Origin: Treponema sp. UBA4873
GTDB lineage: Bacteria; Spirochaetota; Spirochaetia; Treponematales; Treponemataceae
Reading direction: 5' to 3'
Assembly (NCBI GenBank): GCA_002399405.1
Contig: DHDP01000001.1
Location: 49,928-113,927 of the forward strand
DNA: 64,000 bases
The notes under the pieces are model-generated. The model worked only from the letters and a program-made list of their open reading frames with translations, had not been told where the DNA came from and did no database searches. The translations under genes and the position numbers were made by a program. Below are positions 25,739 to 36,700 of this stretch, in pieces (position 1 is the first letter of the stretch; each line of letters begins with the position of its first letter).

Positions 25739-26101
25739 ATGAAATTATCCGAACTCGGCCCGTTTATCGGAGCGCAATGCATTCAAAATGATTATACCGA
25801 CGGTGATATAAAAGGTGTTTATACGGGCGACCTTCTGAGCGACATACTCGGTAATGCCGATGAAGGCTGCATCATCGTAACGATTCAGGCGCACCGCAAC
25901 ACGATTGCCGTTGCATCGACGAAGGACTGTCCGGCGGTCGTCGTGTGCAACGACCGCCCGGTTCCCGACGACATGCTTGCTGCTGCTGTCCAGGAACATA
26001 TAGCGGTCTTCCGTACGGGCAGAAATCAGTTTGAAGTGAGCGGAATGCTGTACGGAGAACTCGGCTGCGGCGGAACGGCCGGCGCCTGCGGAGTTTCATG
26101 A
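25739..26101 (+). CDS. DRTGG-domain protein
   Basis: The 120-residue protein is essentially one DRTGG domain: Y-T-G-D-L-L-S-D-I-L-G-N-A, V-T-I-Q-A-H-R-N-T-I-A-V-A, and F-E-V-S-G-M-L-Y-G-E-L. Stand-alone DRTGG proteins of this type are commonly next to PHP-domain and ATPase genes in [FeFe]-hydrogenase or related redox clusters of anaerobes, where their exact role is not settled. It precedes a PHP-domain gene, whose GTG start lies one base after its stop. The C-terminal G-C-G-G-T-A-G-A-C-G tail contains two cysteines. Confidence 0.82.
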   Translation: MKLSELGPFIGAQCIQNDYTDGDIKGVYTGDLLSDILGNADEGCIIVTIQAHRNTIAVASTKDCPAVVVCNDRPVPDDMLAAAVQEHIAVFRTGRNQFEVSGMLYGELGCGGTAGACGVS

Positions 26102-26102
26102 A

Positions 26103-26876
26103 GTGACAATCCTCGCCGACCTCCATCTCCATTCGTGCCTCTCGCCGTGCGGCGATCTGCTTATGTCGCCTGCGGTAATTGTTAAGACACTCGTTGAAAG
26201 ACACATACGACTGGCCGCTCTTACCGATCATAACACTGCGCTCAACTGTCCTGCTTTTGCGAAGTGCTGCAGAGATGCGGGAATCGCCGCTTTGTACGGT
26301 ATGGAAGCGCAGACTTCCGAAGAACTTCACGTACTCTGCCTGTTTTCCGTTCTTCAGTCGGCGATGGATTTCTGCGGAGCGTGGTACGACTCGCTCCCCG
26401 ATATTATTAACAAACCGGAGATAACAGGCGACCAGGTATACGTCGATGAGAACGACGAAATCACGGGTGAGGTTAAAAAATATTTAATAACGTCGGCGTC
26501 GTATTCGCTCGACGAGTGCGCGGCAATGATGCACGAAGCAGGCGGCCTTGTCATTCCCGCGCACGTCGACCGTCCGTCGTTTTCCATGATGAGCCAGCTG
26601 GGTACAATAGTTGAAGGGGACTGGGATGCGCTTGAATTCATGCGTCCGCAGGTACTGCAGGAGCAGAAGACTCATCCGCCGTCAGACGGAACGCTTCCCG
26701 TCAGGCTTCCGCGCGCGTATCCGGTTACGACTTCTTCCGACGCGCATTATATAGAACATATAGGCCGTCGCGCGTTCGAGCTCGACATCGGTGATATGCC
26801 GCTTGTAAACGGCGACGGAACAACTAATCTTGCAGCAGTCCGCGCAGGGTTGGCGAAACGCGTAGTGCAGCCGTAA
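26103..26876 (+). CDS. PHP-domain metal-dependent phosphoesterase
   Basis: The 257-residue protein has the four PHP motifs: D-L-H-L-H-S-C-L-S-P-C-G (first metal ligands), L-T-D-H-N-T-A, G-M-E-A-Q-T-S-E-E-L-H, and late I-P-A-H-V-D-R-P and S-S-D-A-H-Y. Such TrpH/YciV-like enzymes hydrolyse phosphoesters with a trinuclear metal site. The start is a GTG one base after the DRTGG gene stop, so translation is probably coupled. Its 3' end overlaps the convergent methyltransferase gene by 53 bases. Confidence 0.88.
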   Translation: MTILADLHLHSCLSPCGDLLMSPAVIVKTLVERHIRLAALTDHNTALNCPAFAKCCRDAGIAALYGMEAQTSEELHVLCLFSVLQSAMDFCGAWYDSLPDIINKPEITGDQVYVDENDEITGEVKKYLITSASYSLDECAAMMHEAGGLVIPAHVDRPSFSMMSQLGTIVEGDWDALEFMRPQVLQEQKTHPPSDGTLPVRLPRAYPVTTSSDAHYIEHIGRRAFELDIGDMPLVNGDGTTNLAAVRAGLAKRVVQP

Positions 26877-28086
26877 GCCGTTCCGCCTCGTGCAGTGCGG
26901 TTCCGTTTTCAGTTATACCGCCGCTTTTTTTCACCGCCCTGATTAACAAATTTTTCGGAGTGTGCTCCATGTCTATGAACTCGAGCATCTGAACGCCGTA
27001 TCCTGCGTTTTCAAGGTATTCGGCGCGGAGCGCGTCGGTCGCGAGCGCGGCGAACCGTTCCCTGATAATGCCGTATTTCAGAAACGGCGCAAACGGCGTG
27101 TCCGCTCCTGAAAGTATTGCTGCTTTGTTTTCGGTAATCTGGCTGTTGAGCTCGTGCTGGCAGCACGGTACGCTGAGTATGGCCGTACAGTTGTGTTTTA
27201 CCGCGTAGTCGAGCGCGTAATCCGTCGCCGTGTCGCACGCGTGAAGCGTAACGACGATGTCGGGATCGTGTTCGTATGCATATTCCGCGATGTTGCCGAC
27301 TGCGAATGTAAGTCCGCTGCAGCCGAGCTGTTCCGCCGTTTTGTTGCAGTAGTCGATTACGTCTTTTTTCAAATCGAGGCCGGTGATTTCGACTGCGAGT
27401 TTTTTTATTTTCGTGAGATAATAATATACGGCGAACGTGAGGTACGATTTTCCGCAGCCGAAATCCGCAATGCGCAGCGGGCGGCCGTTTCCCACTGATT
27501 TCTGAACGTCGGGAAGCACGTCGTCGATGAACTCGAGAAAGCGGTTTATCTGGCGAAATTTATCGTATTTTGCGGCGACAACTTTCCCTTCGGGCGTCAT
27601 GACGCCGAGCAGCACCAGAAACGGAACAGGCGTTCCTTCCGGCAGCAGATAGTTCTTTATGCGGTTGAAGCCCGCCGACTCGGCGCGGAGACACGCTGCT
27701 GCGGAATCTCTGCGCTGAAACAGCTCGTCCGCAGCGGGAGCCGTACCGCCGGAATTCTCTCTGTCCGCAGCCGGCGCTGCGATGCCGACCGCGGGTTTCC
27801 GCAGCGTTGTTGTTTCGCCCTTTTTATTTGCAAGAATGGTAATTTCTTCCGTTTCCGTCCGCTCGACGCAGTTCCTGAACGTCTTTCCCGCATGTTTTTT
27901 CAAAAAAGCGGACAACTGTTCTTCCGTCATCTGCTCGTGAAATGCCTGTTTGTCGGTAAAAAATTCGGCAAAATAAGTATGTCCCGAAGCAGAACTGCCG
28001 GTCCGTATTTTTATCCGCCTGTACGGGCGGCCGAGTATGTTTTCCGCATTTTTTACAGGCTTTGAGAGCGTCGCAGATAAAATCAT
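26824..28086 (-). CDS. Class I SAM-dependent methyltransferase
   Basis: The 420-residue protein has a poorly conserved N-terminal region (about 1-165), then a Rossmann methyltransferase core with motif I I-A-D-F-G-C-G-K-S-Y-L-T, acidic G-L-D-L-K-K-D-V and V-V-T-L-H-A-C-D-T-A-T-D. The core plus S-V-P-C-C-Q-H-E-L-N resembles the Methyltransf_32 group; the substrate is unknown (RNA or small molecule). TATACT (28097-28092, reverse) lies five bases before the ATG, so the mRNA may be nearly leaderless. It is divergent from parA with 43 bases between. Confidence 0.8.
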   Translation of the reverse strand: MILSATLSKPVKNAENILGRPYRRIKIRTGSSASGHTYFAEFFTDKQAFHEQMTEEQLSAFLKKHAGKTFRNCVERTETEEITILANKKGETTTLRKPAVGIAAPAADRENSGGTAPAADELFQRRDSAAACLRAESAGFNRIKNYLLPEGTPVPFLVLLGVMTPEGKVVAAKYDKFRQINRFLEFIDDVLPDVQKSVGNGRPLRIADFGCGKSYLTFAVYYYLTKIKKLAVEITGLDLKKDVIDYCNKTAEQLGCSGLTFAVGNIAEYAYEHDPDIVVTLHACDTATDYALDYAVKHNCTAILSVPCCQHELNSQITENKAAILSGADTPFAPFLKYGIIRERFAALATDALRAEYLENAGYGVQMLEFIDMEHTPKNLLIRAVKKSGGITENGTALHEAERLTAALRVSPTLRGLLQD

Positions 28087-28116
28087 AATTTAGTATACTC
28101 TTTTAAAAAGAAATGA

Positions 28117-28122
28117 TATAGT
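28117..28122 (+). promoter_or_regulatory. -10 element of parA-parB
   Basis: TATAGT lies seven bases before ATG 28130, so +1 should fall at or next to the start codon. No good -35 is seen (TATACT at 28094-28099 has the right spacing) and no Shine-Dalgarno is present. Confidence 0.45.
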
Positions 28123-28129
28123 GAACTAC

Positions 28130-28885
28130 ATGGGAAAGTGTTTGGTTTTTGTGAATCAGAAGGGCGGTGTCGGAAAGACGACCTCCGTGATTAATATCGG
28201 CGCATATATTGCTCTCGCCGGCAAAAAAGTTCTGCTTGTGGATTTCGATTCGCAGGGCAACATGTCGAGCGGCGTAGGTGTTTCAAAGGATAAACCTACT
28301 ATATATGAACTTATTGCGGAGCTTGCCCGTCCCGAAGATGCCATTAAACACACGAACGTGGATAACCTCGATGCCATAAGCGCATCGATCGATTTGTCGG
28401 GGGCGGCAATCGAACTTGTCGATCAGGAAGGCCGCGAATTTTATTTAAAGAAAGCGCTTGCTCCACTCCGCGATAAATACGATTACATTCTTATAGACTG
28501 CCCGCCGTCGCTCGGCATTCTTACACTTAACGGCCTGGCCGCCGCCGACGGGGTGCTTGTTCCGATGCAGTGCGAATATTTTGCACTGGAGGGAATCACG
28601 CTGCTGCTCCAGACTGTAAAAAAAGTGCAGCAGGGAATCAATCCGAATCTTGTAATCGGCGGTATTTTTTTTACCATGTACGATTCCCGTACGCGTCTTG
28701 CGCAGGATGTCGTTACCCAGGTGAAATCTTATTTTAAGGACGTTGTGTTTAGCACGATAATTCCGCGCAACGTCCGTCTTTCGGAGGCCCCTTCGCGCGG
28801 CCTTCCGATTTGTAAATACGACCCCGTTTGTGCGGGCGCCGTAAGTTACAAACGGCTTGCAGAAGAGGTTATGCGGCGTGGCTAA
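28130..28885 (+). CDS. parA: Chromosome partitioning ATPase ParA/Soj
   Basis: The 251-residue deviant Walker-A ATPase begins C-L-V-F-V-N-Q-K-G-G-V-G-K-T-T and has D-F-D-S-Q-G-N and I-D-C-P-P-S-L-G. ParA binds DNA non-specifically as an ATP dimer and moves ParB-parS complexes. ATG 28130 is chosen rather than the in-frame GTG at 28121, because that GTG overlaps the -10 TATAGT and the ATG gives the usual Soj N-terminus. parB follows with an eight-base overlap. Confidence 0.95.
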   Translation: MGKCLVFVNQKGGVGKTTSVINIGAYIALAGKKVLLVDFDSQGNMSSGVGVSKDKPTIYELIAELARPEDAIKHTNVDNLDAISASIDLSGAAIELVDQEGREFYLKKALAPLRDKYDYILIDCPPSLGILTLNGLAAADGVLVPMQCEYFALEGITLLLQTVKKVQQGINPNLVIGGIFFTMYDSRTRLAQDVVTQVKSYFKDVVFSTIIPRNVRLSEAPSRGLPICKYDPVCAGAVSYKRLAEEVMRRG

Positions 28886-29837
28886 AAAAGGCGGTCTTGG
28901 ATTAGGCAGAGGACTTGATGCACTTATGGGCACATCTCAGACTGCCGAAATCAGTCAGATAGAACATGCGGAACCTTCTCCGGGAACGCAGCCCGTCACA
29001 TCGGCGAAACTGCCGGAAGGCATCGAGGTCGATGCGGACGGCGGTCTGTGGGTGGACCCGGCTTTTCTGCGTCCGAATCCGAAACAGCCCCGTACCGAAT
29101 TCGACGCACAGGCGCTTGACGAACTTGCCGACTCTATCAGAGAGAACGGCGTGGTTCAGCCTATTATCATCGAGCCGGCGGGTGAGAAAAATTTTTACAT
29201 TATTGCCGGCGAGCGGCGGACTCGTGCCGCAAAGATGGCGGGGCTCTCGAAAGTTCCCGTTCAGCTCAGACGGTACAACGATCAGAAAAAACTTGAAATA
29301 GCGCTTATTGAAAACATTCAGCGTTCGGATCTCAATCCGATTGAGGAAGCGACCGCATATTACAATCTCATGCAGATGGGCGACCTGAGTCAGGATGAAG
29401 TGGCCCAGCGCGTCGGTAAAAAACGTTCGACGGTCGCGAATGCCATGCGTCTGCTCAAGCTTCCCGAGGATATGCAGAAATCGCTCATCAGCGGGCAGCT
29501 GTCGGCCGGACATGCGCGCGCGCTTCTTTCCGTGGTGAATCCGGCCGATCAGCGCGTTCTTTTCGGGAGAATCATAGGCGGGGGACTTTCCGTGCGCCAG
29601 ACCGAAGAGCTGGCAGGATCGCTCAACAACGGCGGGCGGGCGGGCGACTCAAAGAAAAAGCAGAAAAAGGCGGTAAAAAAGGATCCCGACATTCTTGCAA
29701 TCGAACAGAAATTCCTTGAAAAACTCGGCACTAGATGCCTGCTTAACGGCACGCTCGAAAAAGGTTCAATCGAAATAGATTATTTCAGCCGTGCCGATTT
29801 GGACCGTTTGTACAATCTGATCACCGGTTCCGACTGA
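28878..29837 (+). CDS. parB: Chromosome partitioning protein ParB/Spo0J
   Basis: The 319-residue protein has an N-terminal tail L-G-R-G-L-D-A-L (the ParA-stimulating end typical of ParB). A CTPase/ParB-N domain (about 55-145) follows, with P-N-P-K-Q-P-R, A-G-E-R-R-T-R-A-A and E-N-I-Q-R-S-D-L-N-P-I-E-E-A. A helix-turn-helix (about 165-195, L-S-Q-D-E-V-A-Q-R-V-G-K-K-R-S-T-V) and a C-terminal dimer domain complete it. The GTG start at 28878 is supported by AGAGG upstream and lies inside the parA end. No full parS site was recognised in this window. Confidence 0.95.
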   Translation: MAKKGGLGLGRGLDALMGTSQTAEISQIEHAEPSPGTQPVTSAKLPEGIEVDADGGLWVDPAFLRPNPKQPRTEFDAQALDELADSIRENGVVQPIIIEPAGEKNFYIIAGERRTRAAKMAGLSKVPVQLRRYNDQKKLEIALIENIQRSDLNPIEEATAYYNLMQMGDLSQDEVAQRVGKKRSTVANAMRLLKLPEDMQKSLISGQLSAGHARALLSVVNPADQRVLFGRIIGGGLSVRQTEELAGSLNNGGRAGDSKKKQKKAVKKDPDILAIEQKFLEKLGTRCLLNGTLEKGSIEIDYFSRADLDRLYNLITGSD

Positions 29838-29842
29838 TTCCT

Positions 29843-30601
29843 TTATTTTGTTACTTTGATTGCACCGAGTACTTTTCCGATAGAGTCGTGAATGGAAAAC
29901 CGTGCGGCAAGCTCGTTGGCAGTGACTGATTTGTTTATAAGTACGAGTTTGTTTCCGCTGTAGTAATTAATCAATCCCGCCGCAGGATACACCGAAAGCG
30001 ATGTTCCTCCGATTATGAGCATATCCGCGTTTCGTATCGCCCTCACGGCTCCCTCCATGCATGCTTCGTCGAGACTTTCCTCATAAAGTACGACGTCGGG
30101 TTTCACAATACCGCCGCACTTCGTGCAATGCGGAATTCCGTCGGGGCTGTCCGCGCTCGCGGCGATGAAGTCGGCATCATAGGGTGCGCGGCAGTTCATG
30201 CAGAAGTTGCGCAGCGTGCTGCCGTGCAGCTCAAAAATGTTTTTACTGCCTGCCGCCTGATGCAGTCCGTCTATGTTCTGCGTTATCACGGCGTGTACTT
30301 TCCCGGCCTTTTCGAGTTCGGCGAGTTTGAGATGAGCCGCGTTCGGTTTTATGCCTTTTATGAGGAGTTTCTCACGGTAGAAACGGAAGAATTCAGCCGG
30401 ATTTGCATCGAAAAAACTTCTGCTGATTATCTGCTCCGGCGGATACCGCCATTTCTGATTGTACAGACCGTCCACGCTGCGGAAGTCGGGAATGCCGCTT
30501 TCCGTAGAAACTCCCGCACCGCCGAAAAATACGATGTTACTGCTTGAATCGATAAGCCTTTGAAGCTCTGCAACGTTTTCATCAAAAGATTTATCACTCA
30601 T
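29843..30601 (-). CDS. NAD-dependent protein deacylase, sirtuin family
   Basis: The 252-residue Sir2 enzyme has F-F-G-G-A-G-V-S-T-E-S-G-I-P-D-F-R-S, the catalytic H-G-S after T-Q-N-I-D-G-L-H, a zinc ribbon C-M-N-C and C-T-K-C (about 122-150) and G-T-S-L-S-V-Y-P. It removes acyl groups from lysine using NAD+, releasing O-acyl-ADP-ribose, a possible substrate of the macro-domain protein at 24152. TATAAT on the reverse strand (30614-30609) is seven bases before the ATG with no Shine-Dalgarno, so the mRNA is probably leaderless. It converges with parB across five bases. Confidence 0.93.
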   Translation of the reverse strand: MSDKSFDENVAELQRLIDSSSNIVFFGGAGVSTESGIPDFRSVDGLYNQKWRYPPEQIISRSFFDANPAEFFRFYREKLLIKGIKPNAAHLKLAELEKAGKVHAVITQNIDGLHQAAGSKNIFELHGSTLRNFCMNCRAPYDADFIAASADSPDGIPHCTKCGGIVKPDVVLYEESLDEACMEGAVRAIRNADMLIIGGTSLSVYPAAGLINYYSGNKLVLINKSVTANELAARFSIHDSIGKVLGAIKVTK

Positions 30602-30698
30602 GGCGTCAATTATATACCCTTTTGCGGGAAAAGATACTGCCGTATGCAGGTCACGTTGCAGAATTTGAGTTTTTTTACCGATATTGAAAAATACCTAT

Positions 30699-30726
30699 TT
30701 GACAAATCTCTAATATCTGCAATAAT
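30699..30726 (+). promoter_or_regulatory. Candidate promoter of the giant surface protein operon
   Basis: TTGACA (30699-30704) is followed after 16 bases by AATAAT (30721-30726). A separate TATAAT (30734-30739) lies nearby but too far from that -35. The ATG is at 30761. Confidence 0.4.
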
Positions 30727-30760
30727 CGGATTATATAATTGTTTAAGAGGAGCGGATGTA

Positions 30761-33700
30761 ATGCTGATTAGTAAAAAGTTGTTTGCATTGTGTTTCGTAC
30801 CTGCTGCGTTTTCTTTTATCGGCGTGTATGCACACGGTTCCAAAGACGTACAAAAAAAGGAAGTAACGAATCCTGACAGCTGGCAGGAAACATTCGATTT
30901 AACGGGTAAAAAGGCCGGAAAATACAATATCATGGTTACAGCAACGGATCTCGGCGGCAATCAGGCTGTCGAAGGACCGTTCAATATTTACGTCGATCCG
31001 AAATCGGACCTGCCGGTGTGCGGCATTACGAATCCGCATCAGGACATGCGCATCGTCGGCAATTTGAACATAGTCGGAACGTGCGTCGACGACGACGGCG
31101 TGGACCATGTGGACCTTGTCCTTGACGGCGACAGGGAGCATCCTGTCCGCGCCGAGGGAAAGGAATTCTGGTCATATTATCTCGATACGCGGAACATTTC
31201 CGAAGGCAGACATTCTATAGAAGTGACCGGCACCGACATAAACGGGCTGGCAGGCAATCCCGTATCGATTACATGGAATCTTGACAGGCGCCAGCCGGTG
31301 ACCGCGATTGAGAATTACGGAATGGGGACGCTTGTTTCCGGCAGCGTTAAGTTCAAAGGAACAATCAGCGACGGGAACGGCATAAAATCGCTTGCGTATT
31401 CGCTCGACAACGGCGAAACGTTTGCCGACACAAAAATCACCGAGAGCAGGAAGAACGGCAACTGGACGTTCGACATACCGGCCGACACGAAGAAGTATCC
31501 TGACGGTCCGTCAGTAATATGGTTTAAAGCGACTGACAATGCCGGCAGCGAAGGAATTTATTCGTTCCTGTATTTCATCGACAATACTCCGCCCGACGTG
31601 AAGATTGTACTCCCGGGACCGAAGGAAGTGCAGAACGGAAAATTTGCGGTCGCGGGGTACGCGAAAGACACGCTCGGCATAACGAAGCTTTCATGGATTT
31701 TCGGTGATAAAAAAGGTGATTTTGATCTTATTCCGGGAAATCCGTACTGGTCCGTTGAATTTGATACGACCGGCTCGAAGGACTCGTCGCGTAAATTTAC
31801 GGTGTCGGCGACTGATTTGGCAGGCAACGTCATAGACGTTTCCCGGACAATAGCGCTGAATCAGGAACTCGATAAGCCTGTCGTCACGATTTCGGAACCG
31901 ACGCCGGAGACGAACGTAGACGAAAACGGAGACGTATTCGTCCGCGGTATTGCGGTCGACGACGACGGAGTTCAGTCGGTGCGCTACAGTCTTGACGGCG
32001 GGGAAGAGCTGACGCAGGACACGAAGGGCGTTTTCTACGCAAGATTCTGTTCCGGTGCGGACCTGAATGCCGGCAAACATACGGTAAAAGTTACGGCGGT
32101 CGACGTGAACGGCGTTGCGGGAAATCCGGTGAGCGTCACGTTCACTGCGGAAGGCGCGCCTCCGTCGTTCGGCACTGCTGAATTAACGACAGGAAAAGAT
32201 ACGGTCGATGCGTCAAACGGCATCGCAGTTCATCCCGAAGCCGGTTCGGTGTTTTCAACGACGGCTTCGTCGACGTGCGGTATTGCAAAGGTTACATGGA
32301 AAATCACCTGGGGGACGGACGGCAGCGACGTTCAGGAGCAGGTTGTTAAGAATGCGCTTTCGGTTCCGGTAACGATCCCGATTTCGCCCGACTTTCCTGA
32401 AGGTGTAGTGCAGGTTTCCGTCGTTGCGGAAGACATGTACGGACGAACGGCTGAGCAGCGGACGCTTCTTTCCGTCACCGACACGACGGTTATTAAAAAC
32501 GCCGCACCGCTCGTCGTATTCGACGACAGCTCTGTGGATGAAAACGGCGTCGTTCAGCTTACAAAAGAGTTTCCGGTGAGCGGTTATTTTACGGGCGGAA
32601 CTGCGTCGAAGGTCGACATTGTGCCGAAGACGCCGTTTGTAACGGCGCAGCTCGACGGCAACAGCATCACGCTTACTGCCGGCGACGCCGTCGGTTCGTC
32701 GGTGCCGGTAAAAGTACGCGTGACGACGGACCAGGGGCTCACGTACGAATCGCGGGAGCTCACGTTCAAGTCCGACACAGTCGTTCCCGAAATCACTATA
32801 AACGATGCTTCGTCCGCGGCCGCAATCGACGGCTCCGCCGGGCCTGTAAAAATCGGCGGTACGGTGAAGAGCGCGACGGGCATCGGTTCGTTCGGCTACC
32901 GCGTACTTACGGTGAATGCTGCCGTCGACGCTGCAGGACTTGTAACCGGCGCGAAATCAGCTCCTGCGGGAGAGTTTGTACCGGTCGACACAGGGAAGGA
33001 TGGTTCATTCTCGGTCGAATTTGATGCTTCGGCGTACGGGCCGGGCATGTACGTGCTTGAGTTCACGGCGTCGAGCGCAGGCGGAAACAGCTCGGCTGAC
33101 GCCGTATGCGTGCGCAACATACCGCCGCTGCCGGAAGGCGACGGGAAAAAAGCGGTAAAGGCAAAATCCCCCGTGACTGTCTGGCTCGACGGCTTCGACA
33201 CGTATTATACAGTCGTATATCAGGGGGACTCCGGACAGAATTTCGGCAGATTCCGCCGGAGCGATATGAAAACGGGTGCGAATCAGCTGGCTGCCGGTTC
33301 GTCAAGATATACGGCGCAGAAGGTACCGCTGCTCGATGCGCATATTGCGCTGGTGGACGACAAGCAGTACGCAAGCGGCATGAACGTCGTCGTCGGTCGT
33401 CAGGGAGCGAAAGAGACACCCGGGAAAATAACTGTTTTTATCGACACGGGCGCCGCCGTTTCTTCAGTCGCGTACGAACTGTCTGGCGACAATATTCCCG
33501 GCGGGGATGAGAAACAGACAGGCAGTGCAAAATTAATAAAACCGGAAGAAAACAGCGAACGCTGGACCGCGGAAATCCCTCTCGCCGGTCTTCCCGTACG
33601 CCTCACGAACGTGAAAGTTACCGTCAAAGCGGGCTCGCTTACGAAGGAACTGCGCGGCACTATTTCAGTCGTCAGAAGCGTCGAGCAGTCGCGGATCGAC

Positions 33701-36700
33701 GACATGCGTGCGGTATATATGATGCCGGGCAGCGGTGTCGGCCGGGACGCGGATACAGGTACGTACCTTATGGCGCCCGGTCAGCCGCTTGTGTTCTACG
33801 CAAATGTGCAGCAGCCCGTTACCGCGGCGCTCGTAACAGCCGACAACAATCTTTCGGTTTCGACAGAAGGGAACACGGTGAGCGTGATTCCGTCCGCGGA
33901 AGGCAGCTTTAAAAACGTGGCCGTAAAAGTGACTGACAGCCGGGGCATTTCATATACGTCGCCCGCGGTGAATTTTATCGTGGACGCAGGAGCACCGGAG
34001 CTTCACATAGAAACTCCCGCGCTTTACGACTGGGTAAAGACGACGGTGAAAATATCGGGAACGGCAGCTGACCAGAGCGGAATCAAATCAGTTGAGTATT
34101 CAACGGACGGCGGCGGAAATTGGACACCGTTCACGCTGCCGAAAAAATCCGCTGAAGGCGTTACGTTCAGCGCCGACGTTCCGCTGGACGATGCGGCCGA
34201 CGGCCTCGTGCGCGTCGACATACGTGCGTACGATAACGGCGGCCACACCGGTTTTGCGCGTACGGCAGTATATAGGGATACGACGCCGCCTCAGGTTCAG
34301 GTTGTCCTGCCGCTCGACTCCGATGTTGTGAACGGCGACAATCTTATTGCGTTCATTGCCGAAGATACAGTCGGCGTCGACAAGGCGTATTATTCGGCGC
34401 CTCCCGTTCCCGTCAAAAAGGGACAGGCCGCGCAGCCGCAGAAGCGCAGCGAACTTACCGTTGCGCCGCTTATAGTAACGCACATCGGAACGGCGGAGCA
34501 GCCGATCGACGATGCCATGTCGTTCGAATTTTCCGATTACGCGGGAAACACTGCGTCGGTTGAATCATGGAAGTTCAGCATCGATTCCGAATCGGACCTG
34601 CCGCGCGCGGAAATCCACCTGCCGGCGGACAATGAAGTGCTGACGCGCGATTTTACAATATCAGGCGTTATCTACGACGACGACGGCCCGTCGAAAATCT
34701 GGTATAAGATTGACGGCGGCGAGTACAGTCAGCTGCCCGATGCCGGAACGAGCTTTTCCATCGACGTGCCGCTTTCTTCAATGACGGACAACGAGCACAC
34801 GGTTACGGTGTACGCCGTCGACGTGAACGGGGTAAAAGGGCCGGAGACAGTGCGCCGCTTCCGCATCTCACTTGAGGAACCGAAAGGTTCCGTGACTGAA
34901 CCGACAATCGATACGTCGGTGAAAACCGTCGTCCGGATAAAAGGTGTTGCAAGCGACAAAAACGGAATTGCAAAAGTGCAGGTATCCCTCGACAACGGCA
35001 ACAGCTACAACGACGCCTCCGGTACCGAAAACTGGGCATATATCGTGGATACGCGCGCGATTCCCGACGGCACACAGGTTTTGTTTATTAAGATAACAGA
35101 CAATTACGGCATTACCGGTCTGTATTCGAGTCTTGTTAATATAGACAACATCAGTCCGGAACTTTCCCTTGAACTTCCCCTTGACGACTCAAAAACGACG
35201 GGAACGCTGTTCTTCTCCGGATATGCGTTCGACAATACGGCCATCACCGATATGTACATTACGGTGCGCAGTCTCGAACAGAAAGCAGTCAGCAAGACAC
35301 TGTCGCATGTTGAAATGACGCCGGACAGAATCATCACGCAGGTACTCGACATCTCGAGCCTGGACAGCGGATTCTACAACATTGAACTTACCGGAAAGGA
35401 CAAGGCCGGAAACATTACCCGCGTAAGCCGCAATATCGAGCTCGACAAGACCAAACCGCTTGCATCCGTCGACCTGCTGTACCCGCTCGACGGCGAGCAC
35501 AAGCAGGGTGTTTTCACTGTTTACGGACAGGCTGCGGCTGAAAAAGAGATAACGAATCTTACGCTGTATATCGACGACAAAAAGACCGGCGAGGGGAAAG
35601 TCACTTCGAGCGGTTTCTTCAGTTTCGTACTGACGCCCGAACAGCTTACTGCGGGAAATCACACGTATTACGTCGATGCGACGATAGAGGGAAAAACGGA
35701 CGTGCAGTCGCGGAGGCAGACAGTTGTGTATTCGCCTGTCGGTCCGTGGATTACCGTCGACAATTTCACGTACGGAGATTTTGCCGTGAACCGCCCGTAT
35801 ATTAAAGGCTCGGCGGGTTATTCGATAGGAGAGGACGAACTGCTTTTCTCCAAGACAAAAGAAGCAACGAAAGAGCAGAAGCAGGCTGTTGCAGACAAGA
35901 AGGTCGCGCTCGTCGAGTTGAGTTTCGACAACGGCAAGACGTTCGTCCCGCTTTCAACCAGTGAAAAGTGGTATTACCGCGTTGAAAATCAGGATATTAC
36001 GGAAGGATATCACTTTCTGCTGCTGCGTGCGACGATGAAAAACGGCGAAACGGCGATAACGCGGATAATCGTTCAGATAGACAATACGAAGCCGTACATC
36101 AAACTGATTTCTCCGGGAACGGGGGGCAGATATAATCAGCAGCTTGCTTTTTCGGGGCTTACCACAGACGATGTCGAACTGAAAGACGTGGATCTTACGC
36201 TCCGCAAGGGTGACAAAGCGTCGTACGAAGTGCCGTCGTTCATACAGGGCCTGTACTTCGACTGGCATTTCTGGGGTGCGACGCTGTATGATATAGGAGT
36301 CGGTTTGACGTTCTTCAACGACAACGTAAAACTGCAGTTCCAGTGGGGACAGTTTACGCAGGCACAGAGGGACATATTCTCGCGGACGGAAATGCGTTAC
36401 GGCGGCGACAACGTCATGGGCGTAAAGATTCTGGCCAACGTCGGCCATCTGCCGTTCAGTTATTTCTTCGGCCGTAACTGGGAGTGGCTGTCAGCGAGTT
36501 TTGCGGTCGGTGCCGATTTTTCGCGGTTCAACGAGACGAACAGCGGTAAACCGCAGGTTCTCAGCGCGCTGCTCGGTCAGATTGAATTTCCACGCGTGAC
36601 AATGCCGAAAGTTAAACGGTTCCGCACGTTCTCGCTGTATACTGAGTTCTCGGCGTGGTTCATACCTACGGACATTTCGAGTACGGTTGATATTCAGAAT

